Under the pieces are notes generated by a model. The model saw only the letters and a list, made by a program, of their open reading frames with translations. It ran no database searches and was not told the DNA's origin. From contig NC_050470.1 of the NCBI RefSeq assembly GCF_013373865.1, forward strand, positions 7,114,373-7,178,372: a DNA stretch of 64,000 nucleotides. Reading direction: 5' to 3'. This document shows, in pieces, positions 39,652 through 50,275 of this stretch. Source of the DNA: Monomorium pharaonis (Eukaryota > Arthropoda > Insecta > Hymenoptera > Formicidae). Numbering within the stretch: position 1 is the stretch's first letter; the number at the start of each line of letters is the position of its first letter. Both the position numbers and the translations under genes were made by a program.

Positions 39652-39848
39652 TTACTCGGTAAAAAAAGTATATAAAATTACATAAATAATATAAAAATGA
39701 TAATTTATAGTAAAATATGTAACTTTTTAGTATTTTTATCTTTAACTTTGCAAATATATTTTTATATTAAATGAAAAATTATATTTGCAATTTCAAAAAA
39801 TTTAGTTGTACTAAATTGTGTAATTTTACTAATTTTTTTACAGTGTAA
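39652..39848. mobile_element. Palindromic MITE-like element, family 3
   Basis: The left end TTACTCGGTAAAAAAAGTAT and the right end, whose reverse complement is TTACACTGTAAAAAAATTAG, match as imperfect terminal inverted repeats of about 32 bases that also include an internal AAAATTACA block. It is about 197 bp, AT-rich and noncoding. The match is weaker than in the neighbouring elements, so it is either older or a chance pairing of AT-rich ends. Confidence 0.65.
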
Positions 39849-41084
39849 TACGTTTCGCGCGTTAAAAATTTTTAATTTAATTTAATTTAAACATATATTC
39901 GATTGATTTTTACAGAAAGTTGTTTTGCTGTAGTAACAAATTAGCTATCGTAACGCTGTGGTGCAACAAATATGATTTGCAATTAGTTATAATCACCAAT
40001 TTCTTTTAGCTGTAAAAAACTTTGCTATTTTGACATAGAAAACTGCTTGTGCAGAGTCAGCCAAGTTTTTAGCTGTTTTAACCAATCTTCTTTTTTCACG
40101 CAAAATTCTTGTTTCTCAAACACGAGTGTAAAATCCTTTTATCACGTTAATATGTTTTACGTTTGCGTCGCGCGTGCTTATTGAAATGGACGTACCAGAA
40201 CACAAAGTTCGAATTACAGCGTTGCTAACGTCGACCGCGACCGAGATGTCGAGTGATAACGTAAAAAAGTTAATCACGCAAACGTACAATTGGTACTCTG
40301 ATATTCGATACTTACCGGCCATCGCGCCACCGCCGTTGCCATCCTGCAACCGCAGCTGCCACCATGCCAAAGCACCTCGTCGAAACATCGTAATCTCTCT
40401 TTCGGTAAGTATTGTTATTCACTCACGCTTCACTCACTACTCTGATCGCATTTCGCTACGCGCACGCACACGCGCGTGTGCGCACGCTCGCGCGATACAA
40501 GTCGACCGATAACGATCGCGAATTAATTAACGAGGTACAATCATCGCGCGATGTTTTAATCGGCACTCCCGGGGTGTTTACGAGCGTACGTTTCGCCTCT
40601 AACGAATGAGATATCATTAAACGGCACGTACGCGTGTGATTTTATACGCCAAACGTGGAAACAATGCGACGCGCTAGAAGAGTGTGAATCCGTGATACGA
40701 CATGCGATACTTTTGGAAATTTCCCTTCCGCGTTCCTTTCGCATCGAGAGATCGAATTTAACGTAGAGGTACGGCAGTTTTGGACTTTAATAATCAAACC
40801 GTTATTAGAACAGATTATTAGAATGTAACGGACACCAAGAAAAAAATTGAAGAAATATCGAGAAATCAACTGGCAAAGAGTTCAATTGTAAATGGCAGCA
40901 GCTTTTTTTATCTGGCTTGGTTTGGTCGATGCTTCTTAATCGGCCTATCTAGAGGCATTCCCGATGCTTGAATTATTCTGCAACGTCTAATTATCTCGAT
41001 TCGACTTGCGCTCACGCGAGAATAACGAAGCGGAAAACGAGTAAACAAGCGGATGCGCGTGCTTTGTTTACGCGATCGGGAAGA
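39849..41084. other. Noncoding DNA before the repeat array
   Basis: No gene is recognised. AT-rich DNA to about 40.1 kb gives way to CpG-rich DNA. A 31-nt alternating purine-pyrimidine tract lies at 40457-40487. The 112-codon frame at 40174-40512 has no domain. Confidence 0.65.
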
Positions 41085-42790
41085 AAAGGAGATTTCCGTG
41101 CACCGCTCGACGCACGAAATTTAAAGCGTAGCTCGCAACCCAAAAACTCGCAACCCAAAAACTCGCGACACTTGTCCTACACTTGTCTTCGCATCGACGC
41201 GTCGTAATCGCACGATGCTCCTCTGTTCTCATTCCTCGCGACGCGATCGCTGTTCTTTGGGAGTAGAGACGAATGGGAAGTACAGGGGTAAACACCGTAA
41301 CGCGCTATTGTCGATACGATCGAAACAACGGACGGACGCGCGGCGTCCATAACCTCCAGAACTCTGACGGACGCGATTAATCGTGACGACACCGATTCGC
41401 GCGACGTACGCCGAATACAAGTAGCACGTCTCGTGTTGATCTTTGACATTCTTCCGAAATTCCTTTAATTGCGAATTAACTTGCTTTTGACGAGACAAAA
41501 AGGGGGAGAGATCCGCGGACGCACCGAATGATATCTTACTTACGCCATAGCGGGACGACTACTGGTGCACGGGGTCCACACCACTTGACGCAGGAATTCG
41601 CAGTGTAGCTTGTAACCCAAAGGACGAGTAACCTCGCGACGCGGTCTGTCCTTCATAAAAGATGAACGCAGCAAGGATGCTGTTATCGAGACGATCGAAA
41701 AACGACTCGCGGCGCAAGATTTTCGTCGACCCGACTCGCGGCGTCCATAACCTCCAGAACTCAGGGGGGCGCGATTAATTCCGACGACGACGACGCACCG
41801 ATTAGTCCGACATTTGTCGGAAATCTGGCTTTTTGTTAGTCTTTGACACTTCCGAAGCTCCTTCAATCGCGAATTAACTTTTAACGAGGAAGAAGAGAGA
41901 TCCGCGGACGCGTCGTTGATGGAATCGCGACTACTGTGCACGGAGGTCCACACCACTTGACGCAGGAATTCGTAGTGTAGCTCGGAACCCAAAGGACGAG
42001 CGACGCGGTCCGTCCTTGATAAAAGATGAACGCGGCAAGGATGCTGTTATTGAGACGATCGAAAAATGGCTCGCGGCGCAAGATTTTCGTCGACCCGACT
42101 CGCGGCGTCCATAACCTCCAGAACTCAGGGGGGCGCGATTAATTCCGACGACGACGACGCACCGATTAGTCCGACATTTGTCGGAAATCTGGCTTTTTGT
42201 TAGTCTTTGACACTTCCGAAGCTCCTTCAATCGCGAATTAACTTACTTTTAACGAGGGAGAAAAGAGAGATCCGCGGACGCGCCGCTGATGAAATCGCAA
42301 ATCGCGACTACTGGGCACGGGGCCCACACCACTTGACGCAGGAGTTCACAGCGTAGAGCTCGCGACAACTCGAAGGACGAGTCACCTCGCGACGCGATTC
42401 CGTACTCGACGGCGGATGAATGCAAAACCTGCGGGCGCTGAAATCGCGACGATCGACAATCGTACTTGTCATCCACGTACGGGACACTTCGTATACGAAG
42501 GCACCGCCATAACCTTCACAAGTCCGCGGGTCAAAACGCGACGACATCGATTCGCGCCGCTGGCTATTAAGTAAAGTTTGTTCCGCATCGACACTTCATT
42601 AAGCGATCAGTTTCTTGGCACTTCTGGCACGCCACTGTCGTGATTCGACTTGCTTATTCAACGCGACAAGTCGTCGATCCCGCGACGATTACGTCGGATT
42701 ACGCGATGGGAAACGACCGATGCCGAGACGGGGTCCACATTACCGAACGCAGAAATTCACGGGCTAGCTTGTAACCCAGCGAGCTTCTTC
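41085..42790. repeat. Tandem array of about 370-470 bp units, direct arm
   Basis: Four successive units share landmarks: GGTCCACACCACTTGACGCA, then AACCCAAAGGACGAG, then GGCGTCCATAACCTCCAGAA, then a GAGATCCGCGGACGC block before the next unit. Approximate units are A 41085-41555, B 41556-41927, C 41928-42304, D 42305-42715 and the truncated start of a fifth to about 42790. B and C are nearly identical, with a central stretch of roughly 190 bases that looks the same in both. A and D have diverged. Unit A contains a two-copy 15-bp duplication at 41132-41161. No known satellite or transposon family is recognised. Confidence 0.9.
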
Positions 42791-42794
42791 CCCC

Positions 42795-43350
42795 CTCCCC
42801 TCCATCACCCCCGCAGTTAAAGCCTCGAGACTCGGGAGTGTCGAGGAAAATAAAACGCGCTAAATTGTCGGCATACGCGTCGTGCAGATCAATGCCGTCA
42901 CGATTAATCGCGTCCGCTGGATTTCTGGAAGCTTATGAGCGCCGCGCGATAATCTTGGTGCGATCATCAATCGCTTCTCGAGCGTCCTTGGCCTCCACGT
43001 TCATTTCTCTATCAAGAACCTAACCTAACGCGAAGTGAACTCGTCCCTTGGATTGCAAGTCGCGTTGTGAGTTCGTGCGCCAACCGGTGCGGACCCCCCG
43101 TGCACAAGTAGTCGCCCCCGATATCGCGTAAGTAAACAATTATTTAGCATGTCCGCGGATTTCTCCCTTCTCCCTCCTTCAAATTAAGTCAACCAGCAAT
43201 GACCAAAGGGGAAGTTTGTGGAAGTCTCGAGGACTAACACGGAGCACGTCAAATTTCCGGAATATACGCCGCGCGAATCGGTGTCGTCACGATTAGCCTC
43301 CTCCATTCGTCCCCCTCGTGCTCCCCAAGAGCGCCAAAGATCGCACACGC
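42795..43350. repeat. Inverted copies of the same unit, opposite arm
   Basis: From about 42795 the same unit appears reverse-complemented, diverged but collinear. One full unit runs to about 43114, marked by CACGATTAATCGCGTCC near 42898, TTCTGGAAGCTTATG near 42921 and GTGCACAAGTAGTCG at 43100-43114. A second, shortened unit follows to about 43350, marked by TGTCCGCGGATTTCTCCC near 43150 and CGCGCGAATCGGTGTCGTCA near 43271. With the direct arm this makes an inverted repeat of more than 2.2 kb centred near 42.8 kb. Confidence 0.85.
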
Positions 43351-43950
43351 GAGTATGGAAGAACGGAGTATCTATATTCTATACCTACAAAGAATCCGTC
43401 CACCGGTTCCAGATACCTGTCGCAAATCGCGAAGGATAAATACGGCACGCGCGGAGCGCAACGTGACACGCGTCGCCCGCCCGTCGAGAGCTCCGCTCGA
43501 GGCTCGTCGCGCGAATGACACCGGCGACCTTGCGTACACACCACGGCGCACCGCGCACCGACTCTTGATTTGCCGTCGAGCGTACAACGTACTCCCGTGC
43601 ATATACACGCGCACACGCAAAACAAGGTCGCCGCGACTGATGTTCGTCACTGCAGAGCGGACGGGGCAGCGATGCGTGCCCCGCGCGTATTATCCTTCTT
43701 CGCGTACTCCGGTACTATTGAGGGACGAGCGACTTTTTTTTTCCTTTTACGCGCGAACCATTAACGATTATCGATTCGCGCGGTTAATTATCCGCCGCGT
43801 TAATTAATGCCTAAACGCGGCGGCGAGAGATTTTCCCATCTGAACGTGTCTCGTGCGATTTATTCGTTTTTATTTTTTAAAGTAGAAAGGACGAATGAGA
43901 GTTCATTTTTGGATTATTGTTATATTGTTATTATTTTTAATAATTAAAAT
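43351..43950. other. CpG-dense noncoding flank
   Basis: No gene is recognised. The sequence is CpG-dense to about 43.85 kb. Overlapping frames on both strands (up to 150 codons) are Arg-rich and compositional. The inverted array may extend a little into this stretch, but similarity fades. Confidence 0.6.

Positions 43951-43952
<2 letters not shown>

Positions 43953-44045
<93 letters not shown>
43953..44045. repeat. (CT)n microsatellite, about 93 bp
   Basis: About 46 uninterrupted CT units form the longest simple repeat in the window. It accounts for the Ser-Leu run in the frame across it. Such tracts are length-variable, can adopt triplex structures, and as (GA)n bind GAGA-type factors in flies. 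Confidence 0.97.
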
Positions 44046-44047
<2 letters not shown>

Positions 44048-44049
44048 TT

Positions 44050-45150
44050 GTACAAGCTCTTTTATGATACTTTCAATTTTTTATCATTTAATTAAATTTC
44101 AATCTCATGTTTTCAGTTGCAAATGATTGAACAATGTTGAATAATACAAAATGAGAGCTAATAAATAAATGGAAAAGTTAATGAATATACAGAATATTGA
44201 CTGTTTATTAGCAATGCGGTACATATTTCGGGACGAAATATCGCATCTCTTAATTAGACATTAACTCGACTATCCGTGATGTCAAAAGTATATCAAAATA
44301 CCAACGTTACTTTCGAATCTTCTCGTTAAGAACAGAAAATCACAGATATGCAACATGCAGATCGATCCTAACTCGAGTGGTAGTTGCGATGCATTTAATT
44401 AATGAATACAATCGCAATTAAACACATATTTCAATCTGGCGGGTGTCTGGTATAAATTCAACATTTGGCAATTCGTCAAAATTCTTCGTCGACCTGCTCC
44501 TCGGCATTAATTTATGAAAAGCCACGGGATTTTCGTACGTTTCTCATACCACTTATCGCCGTTGCGATAATAAAATGCGCGTTTTCGTGCGACTAACATC
44601 GGGAGCATCGTATAAAATGCAATACCATCGGTCACATTCTATAATTGTTAATACGTAACCAACCGTAATTCCTGAATATCGTGTGGGTAAAGGAACACGA
44701 GGAGGATTAAAAAGGATTTCTGGAATAATTACGGAGTCAAATCATATATAAAGTAACTTTTATTATTTATTATTTGTTGCTTGATATGAATCACATGGCA
44801 CGATTGTAAATTGCATGTTGTTTGATTGAGTTGTTCGAGATTTCAAGATGCAAAATCTTTCATTAGAATATTTCATTTGATACGTTTTCGAAACTGGATT
44901 CGAATAACGACCATAAATAAATACAGGCTTTACATATAGTAAGTTTACATTTAAGAAAAAAGCGTTTAAAGCTCCCGTTTTCTCTCTCCGATATAGCGCA
45001 TTATAAAATCAAAAGTAAGAAATAATATATATTTTCTCTTGCGATATACGTCGAAGCGAAGTAGTTTTTTTTTCTCGTACCGCCTCAAAATTCTTAATAC
45101 AAATATTCTATATGCGTGTCTGCGTCTTCATTTTATTCTCACATTTTATG
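44050..45150. other. Noncoding DNA, AT-rich
   Basis: No gene is recognised. The stretch contains ATTTAATTAATGAATAC-type homeodomain-like cores and the small dyad ATATTTCG-GGA-CGAAATAT near 44224-44242. It could hold regulatory DNA, but nothing specific is shown. Confidence 0.6.
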
Positions 45151-45438
45151 CGTTCCGGCGAAAGTCGGCACTCGACCCGGGGACCATTCTTTATCCCTTT
45201 AGCCGTATTAATTGGACACCGCAGTTAAGCGCAGTAGCACGGTTATTTAGTCCCCGACTAATGGCTAATGGATAAAAGCGGACGAGTTATGCTAATAAGC
45301 ATGTGCGGGCGCACCAGAGCGCATGCTCTCATGAATATTCAGGCTGCTATCTGATTACGTCACTGATTGCCGGCATTCGAAAGTGTTTGCACGCCAGAAT
45401 CCACTGCGGTATCTCGCTGTTCGATGATCCTGCAGATA

Positions 45439-45470
<32 letters not shown>

Positions 45471-45475
45471 AAAAA
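45150..45475. promoter_or_regulatory. Possible regulatory element (weak)
   Basis: This mixed-composition stretch contains a POU-octamer-like ATGCTAAT (45289-45296), a bZIP-like TTACGTCA (45355-45362) and a near-palindromic AGAGCGCATGCTCT near 45317. It ends in a compound (TC)n(GC)n microsatellite at about 45438-45470. Such sites occur by chance, so the call rests on their density alone. Confidence 0.25.
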
Positions 45476-46680
45476 CCGATTAAATCGACGCGATTTAACT
45501 TGCATGAAAAGTATCACAGGAATACGATCGAATTATCACTATTTTGCATTCCTATTGTCTTTATCCTTACGTCGTCTTATGTACTTATGTGTATTTACGA
45601 ATAATCACTTATTTGCTTGATATTATTAACATTTAATATAAAATATTAATACTTAATAATTTAATGACACTTAATACATCAGAAAAAATAATAAATACAA
45701 TTCGTAAAAACTAAAATACGACACAAAACTTAAGAAAATTTAAATTTGTATCTCCTAATCGACCAAAAGCAATTTTATTTTCTAAAATGGCGGTGGAAGT
45801 GATCGCGTCTCAGTGTCAATATCCATTTTTGGAAACAAGAAACACGAAAGTTTAATAGACACCGAACAAAATTTGTACAGTTGATAACCAGCATCCGCAG
45901 ATGCGAATAGTGGTAGTGATATTTCACACGTTAATTAAGTGCAACGCAATAAAGATACGACCCGTCGTTATAAAAAGATCGCGATGCCAGGTGTACCTCG
46001 ATTTCAGATTGAACGTGTGTAGACATGACTCATGTTTAACAAGCCATTAATGTTACGATGCTTAATAAACGCGGTTTACTTGCGATGACAATAAAAAGAA
46101 ACGTTACCGCATGTACGATTTCCTTAACTGCTATATTTGCATCTGTCGCAGAAACGTCGTACCTGATAAGTATTATCTGTTTTATTTAATATAAATGGAA
46201 ATTTCTATTAGTAGCGCAATTAACATCACATTTCTTCACATTTAGCTGACCAGCAAATAATTCATTCGTTAAGGCATTCTCCGATAGGCGCTCAGTGTTA
46301 TTGCGCAAGATTTGAATATTGTGCAATACTATTGATCATCTGATGGCTGAGTTTGTTTTGCATTGTGCGGAGAAATGTGTACAATGGCGCGAGGCCTTAA
46401 AAAGATACAATGTATTAAAGCGTTTTGATGAATTTCACCTCACGCGAACAAAATGTTTGAATTATAATTTTATCGCACGTCTGATTATTACATGTACAGG
46501 TACATAATTGTATCGAATAAAAAGTAAACTGTGAGACGCTTATCCCTGGAAGTTGCCACTTTTTCTCTGAAGAGAAAAAGAGAGGAGCGTTGAGAGAAAG
46601 AGACGGGGAGAAAAAAATGTCTCTCATTAAAAAATCTGAAGTCTTATACGTTTTATCGTTTCCGTCGTTGCAGCACGCGC
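45476..46680. other. Noncoding DNA, mostly AT-rich
   Basis: No gene is recognised. A perfect AP-1 site TGACTCA lies at 46026-46032 in a mixed-sequence stretch at about 46.0-46.1 kb. A GA-rich segment lies at about 46558-46615. Confidence 0.65.
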
Positions 46681-47780
46681 GTTTTGCCGGCCGACGTATC
46701 GTTAAAAAAAAAAAAAACGCCGTTTACAGCACGCGCCAAGAGCGTTACGCGCGCAATTAACTTTCGCATAGCCGTGATTAAACCGTCGTCGCGAGAGCGA
46801 GAAAGAGAGAAAGAGAGAGAGAGAGAGAGACGGAGGAGGTGGGGGAGAGCGATAGGTCGGGCAGGTTAGGATAAATAATTGTCTCCCCGGTAGCAGGGCG
46901 CGAAAATAGAAAATCCGATTGGCCGTGGCGAAAGAGAGCGGAACAAAAGCCTCATGCAGAATTCAGTGTCGGCCGCTCCTCTATAATCGGAGCGAGGTAT
47001 CGACCGGTTAGCTGCCGGCCAGGCTAGGCCAGGCAGACAAGCGGACAGGCAGGCAGGCAGGCAAGCAGGCAGGTACACCTGCTTGCCGCGCGAGGCTTTC
47101 CCTCAGCGGTAACGTTATTGTGCCGGCACGGCCTCTCGCCTTCGGGTGTTTCACCCCAGGCCACCTCGTTAATCTCGCCCACCACGACGTCGCCATCTTT
47201 ACGCCCGGCGGCTCGCCGGCCGAGAGAGATCGCGGTCGATACGAACGGCCGAACCTGCGAATAATACGCCATTAGGACGGCCACTTCGCGTATGATTGGA
47301 AGGCGGACCGCAGGGAAGTTTAATAGATCATGCACGCAGTGAATGATCCCCGTAATACGCGCGATTTGCGAGAGAGCGGCCAGCCCGAAAGCCGCGCGAT
47401 GACGCGGCGGAATCGCCGATGCTCGATCCTTTCGAGTTAAAGGGCCGACGAGGCAAGGCGTTTGCAGAAAAGCTTACGATTTTAATAATCAAGGAATAGA
47501 CCCGAATTTTATCGCTTTTAAAATTCTATTAAAAAAAAAAAAAAATACTAAAATGAGGCCGTTATCGATGATTACGTAAAATCATTCAGTCTTCTTAGGA
47601 TTTAGAAAGTAGAAATTGAATGTTTAAAAAATGCGCGACATATTACTCTAAAGAATGTAAAATATTCATTAACATATGTTCTCTTCACATACCGAGTTTT
47701 TTCGAGAAATCTCATCGTCTCTTATCAAATAATGGAGATCCTAATGCTTTCTTAATTCAAACTGAAACGGAGGTTTTCGC
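46680..47780. other. GA tract and GC-rich noncoding DNA
   Basis: A (GA)n tract lies at about 46798-46830. CpG-dense DNA spans about 46.95-47.47 kb, then AT-rich DNA. The minus-strand frames across the GGCA repeat contain Leu-Pro-Ala-Cys runs produced by that repeat. No gene is recognised. Confidence 0.7.
47038..47087. repeat. (GGCA)n tetranucleotide repeat with hairpin
   Basis: CAGG/GGCA units run from about 47044 to 47073. The last part pairs with its downstream flank: GGCAAGCAGG (47060-47069) and CCTGCTTGCC (47078-47087) are exact reverse complements around an 8-base loop. The repeat and stem together suggest replication slippage or templated inversion. Confidence 0.85.
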
Positions 47781-48420
47781 GCGTTCACCGTCACGTTAAC
47801 GAAATGCCCGCGTTCTCGCGTGACAAACAAAAGACAGGAGACAATATTACGCTAAACGCCGAAGACAGAGTCGACAGTATTATTTTCACGCGCGGGAAAT
47901 ACTTTATTGTTCCCGGCGGCGTTGCGCGCGCGAAACGTGGCGCGCGTTCCCAAATTAGAGAGCGTTTTTTGCGCCGCGTCGCCACGGCCGGCACCGAGCG
48001 GGCACGACCGCACCTGGAGACGTTCCAAAAGAGACACGCTCGCTTCTCGCGGGCGCATAACATTGTCGAGACGCAGATTTTCGAGCGGCACGAACGTGGG
48101 TGTCGCCGGCGCGCGTGGGCCGCCATTTTTTCGGGACTCGCTCGCCGCGGCCCCTCGTCGTACATACGCATCCGGTATTCTGTATTTCGCTTCTTTCTTC
48201 CCTATACACGATGTTCCAGACCGACCGAAAATTGTTTTCGCGTATTTGGTACTTGCTGCACTCCTTTTCTTAATCCGCCATATTTAAATTTATCGGGGAA
48301 ATGGGGATCGTACGAGCGTTTTTGCGCGCCCAATCGAAGAGCGAAGCTCCGTTATTCGTTTACACTCGAAATTTAATCCGTAAAAAGCATTTGTCAAAAT
48401 AAAATATTTAACAACATTAT
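47780..48420. other. CpG-dense island without identified gene
   Basis: The sequence is CpG-dense to about 48.18 kb. Overlapping frames occur on both strands: 190 codons at 47804-48376 and 126 at 47907-48287 on plus, 126 at 47791-48171 on minus. All are Arg/Ala-rich without domains, as GC-rich DNA with few stop codons produces. It includes CCGCCATTTTTTC near 48120, which resembles a Pho/YY1 site. A promoter or first-exon region is possible but not shown. Confidence 0.55.
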
Positions 48421-49156
48421 CTCTTGTGGGAAACTTTCCGTCTTAGAAGCGCTCGAAATTCCTCGAAGCGTCTGTTCCGAAAATACTTTGAAATATATCT
48501 GACACGTCGTACATATATAATAAAAAGAATGAGAAACGACGTTTCGTCAATTTTCCTTATTTTCCCAAATAAGATATTTCTTTCGGAATCTCATAAAATT
48601 GATAAGATATATAATTGAACACAAATTTCCATCAGCCGAGGGCCTTACGTAGCGCGGTTACGTAACTTCAGTAGAGCTAATGTTACTTAAGGGACAAAGG
48701 CGGTAAGGAGAGAGAGAAAGAGAACGTAAAAAGAAGTCTCGGGATTCGAGCGGGCAAGAGAGCGCGAGAGCGGAAGTCGAGAATGTGGGGCGGTGATGGG
48801 CCGCTTCCGGTGGTCCCCGGTGTATAGGCTCGTGAACCAAGTCAGTCGGACTGTGACTGCCTGTCGACGAAACCGCAGACAGCCCGTCTGTCTCATCATT
48901 CCATTAAGCGATACGATGCCCGGTTGTATGCCGGTGCCGGTGGATGGGAAGCCCGCGTCTTAACGGAAAGGCCTACGAAATAGCCTTGGAAAACCGCGCG
49001 CGCGGCCTCAACGATCGTATCGAAGACCGGGCGTCACTCACTCACGAGCGCGCGGTAATTAAAACAACGCGATTCGATACTCCGGCCGGATTACTCACCG
49101 GAACGCGTCTTCCGTGGTGGTTATATAACGGAGCGTTGCACATTAAAATTGAAAAA

Positions 49157-49193
<37 letters not shown>

Positions 49194-50275
49194 CCGAGTA
49201 AAATGACACGCACGCATTATATAATTCTGTTTTTCGCTTCGCGCTCGCGATTCGGACGTCGAAGCGAAACTCGCTTGAAAACGTACGATCGTACGTGACA
49301 AATTGAATTTTATACATTGACAAAAAAACCAATGCAGATCGTGGCGGGGAGCGGGGACGCGGGACGAAATCGCGGATGAAGAAGCGCGAGAAATGACAGA
49401 AATCGCGGAGTTACAGGGCTGGAAAGAGCGTGCGGCTCGTTGCATGAGGAGGTCACGTGAACGAGCCGGGTCACTTAACTCTCTCGTTCACTCGCGTGCA
49501 CTTCGTTTCGGCTTTCCGGTATGCATGCGCGCGTGTCCGTCCGTCCGTCCGTCCGTCCGTCCGTCCGTCCCTACCGTGTTCGCGTTCGTCACGCGTTCAG
49601 CGCGCGCTCGTACGCGAACGCATCGCTGGCTCCAACCATGAGAAGAAGAGGGTTGAGCGCAAGAAAAAAACGAGGAAAGGAAAAGAAAAGAGGGAAACCG
49701 CGCGCGCGAGAGGCTGCGGGCGGAGTGGAAGAGAGTGAGGAGAGAGGAGAGGGAGGAAAAAGGAAGGAACGTCGAGAAGATAAGCGAGTGAACGCGGAAG
49801 CTGGAAAAAGAACGACGGGCTTGCGGGAATCTCCCTTGCTCGCGTACATAAAAGCTAAGGTAATTATAAGTATCCCTCTCTCCTCTTATCTTCCCTCTTT
49901 CCGTCTATCTTTTCCTTCGCCCGTTCTCTCCGTCTCGCTCGCTGCTTTGCGATGGGGGAGCCGTAGCCGAAAGAGAGAGAAAGAAGGAGTGAGAAAGAGA
50001 GAGAGGGAAAGAAGGAAAGACGACCGCCGGGTGCCACTCATAGGAGCGTAACAATGGCTTTCCATGCCGACTCAACCAACCAGACGACCGACAGACGATC
50101 ATGACGAATCGTTCCCGTGGGATTAGTGGGATCGGCTTGGTGGGTTTTCTCTCTGATCGTCTGATCTTCTCCCGGACAACCATCGTTAGTCGAGTTCTCA
50201 TTTTTCCGAGAATCCGCGAGTGATCTCGTCTCGCTCGCCGAACGTCTTCGCTGCATGATCAGTCTTTTTTGAAAC
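48421..50275. other. Noncoding DNA with GA/CT blocks
   Basis: No gene is recognised. There is a (GA)n tract at 49159-49191, a perfect 16-bp palindrome ACGTACGATCGTACGT at 49281-49296 and purine-rich DNA at about 49635-49800 and 49965-50025. The 176-codon frame at 49521-50051 is Arg/Lys/Glu-rich from the purine composition and overlaps two other frames. Confidence 0.7.
49535..49570. repeat. (GTCC)9 tetranucleotide microsatellite
   Basis: About nine perfect GTCC units. They explain the Val-Arg-Pro-Ser periodicity in all three overlapping frames, which shows that those frames are repeat artefacts. Confidence 0.95.

Noticed and set aside
41085..43350. CRISPR-like array
   Set aside because: The repeat units are hundreds of bases long, change orientation and lie in insect-type DNA. 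There are no short repeats with unique spacers.
47804..48376. 190-codon plus-strand open frame in a CpG island
   Set aside because: The product is Arg/Ala-rich without a motif, with competing frames on both strands. High GC explains the lack of stops.
49281..49296. Perfect 16-bp palindrome ACGTACGATCGTACGT
   Set aside because: About one such palindrome is expected by chance in 64 kb, so it was listed in its region but not raised as a finding.
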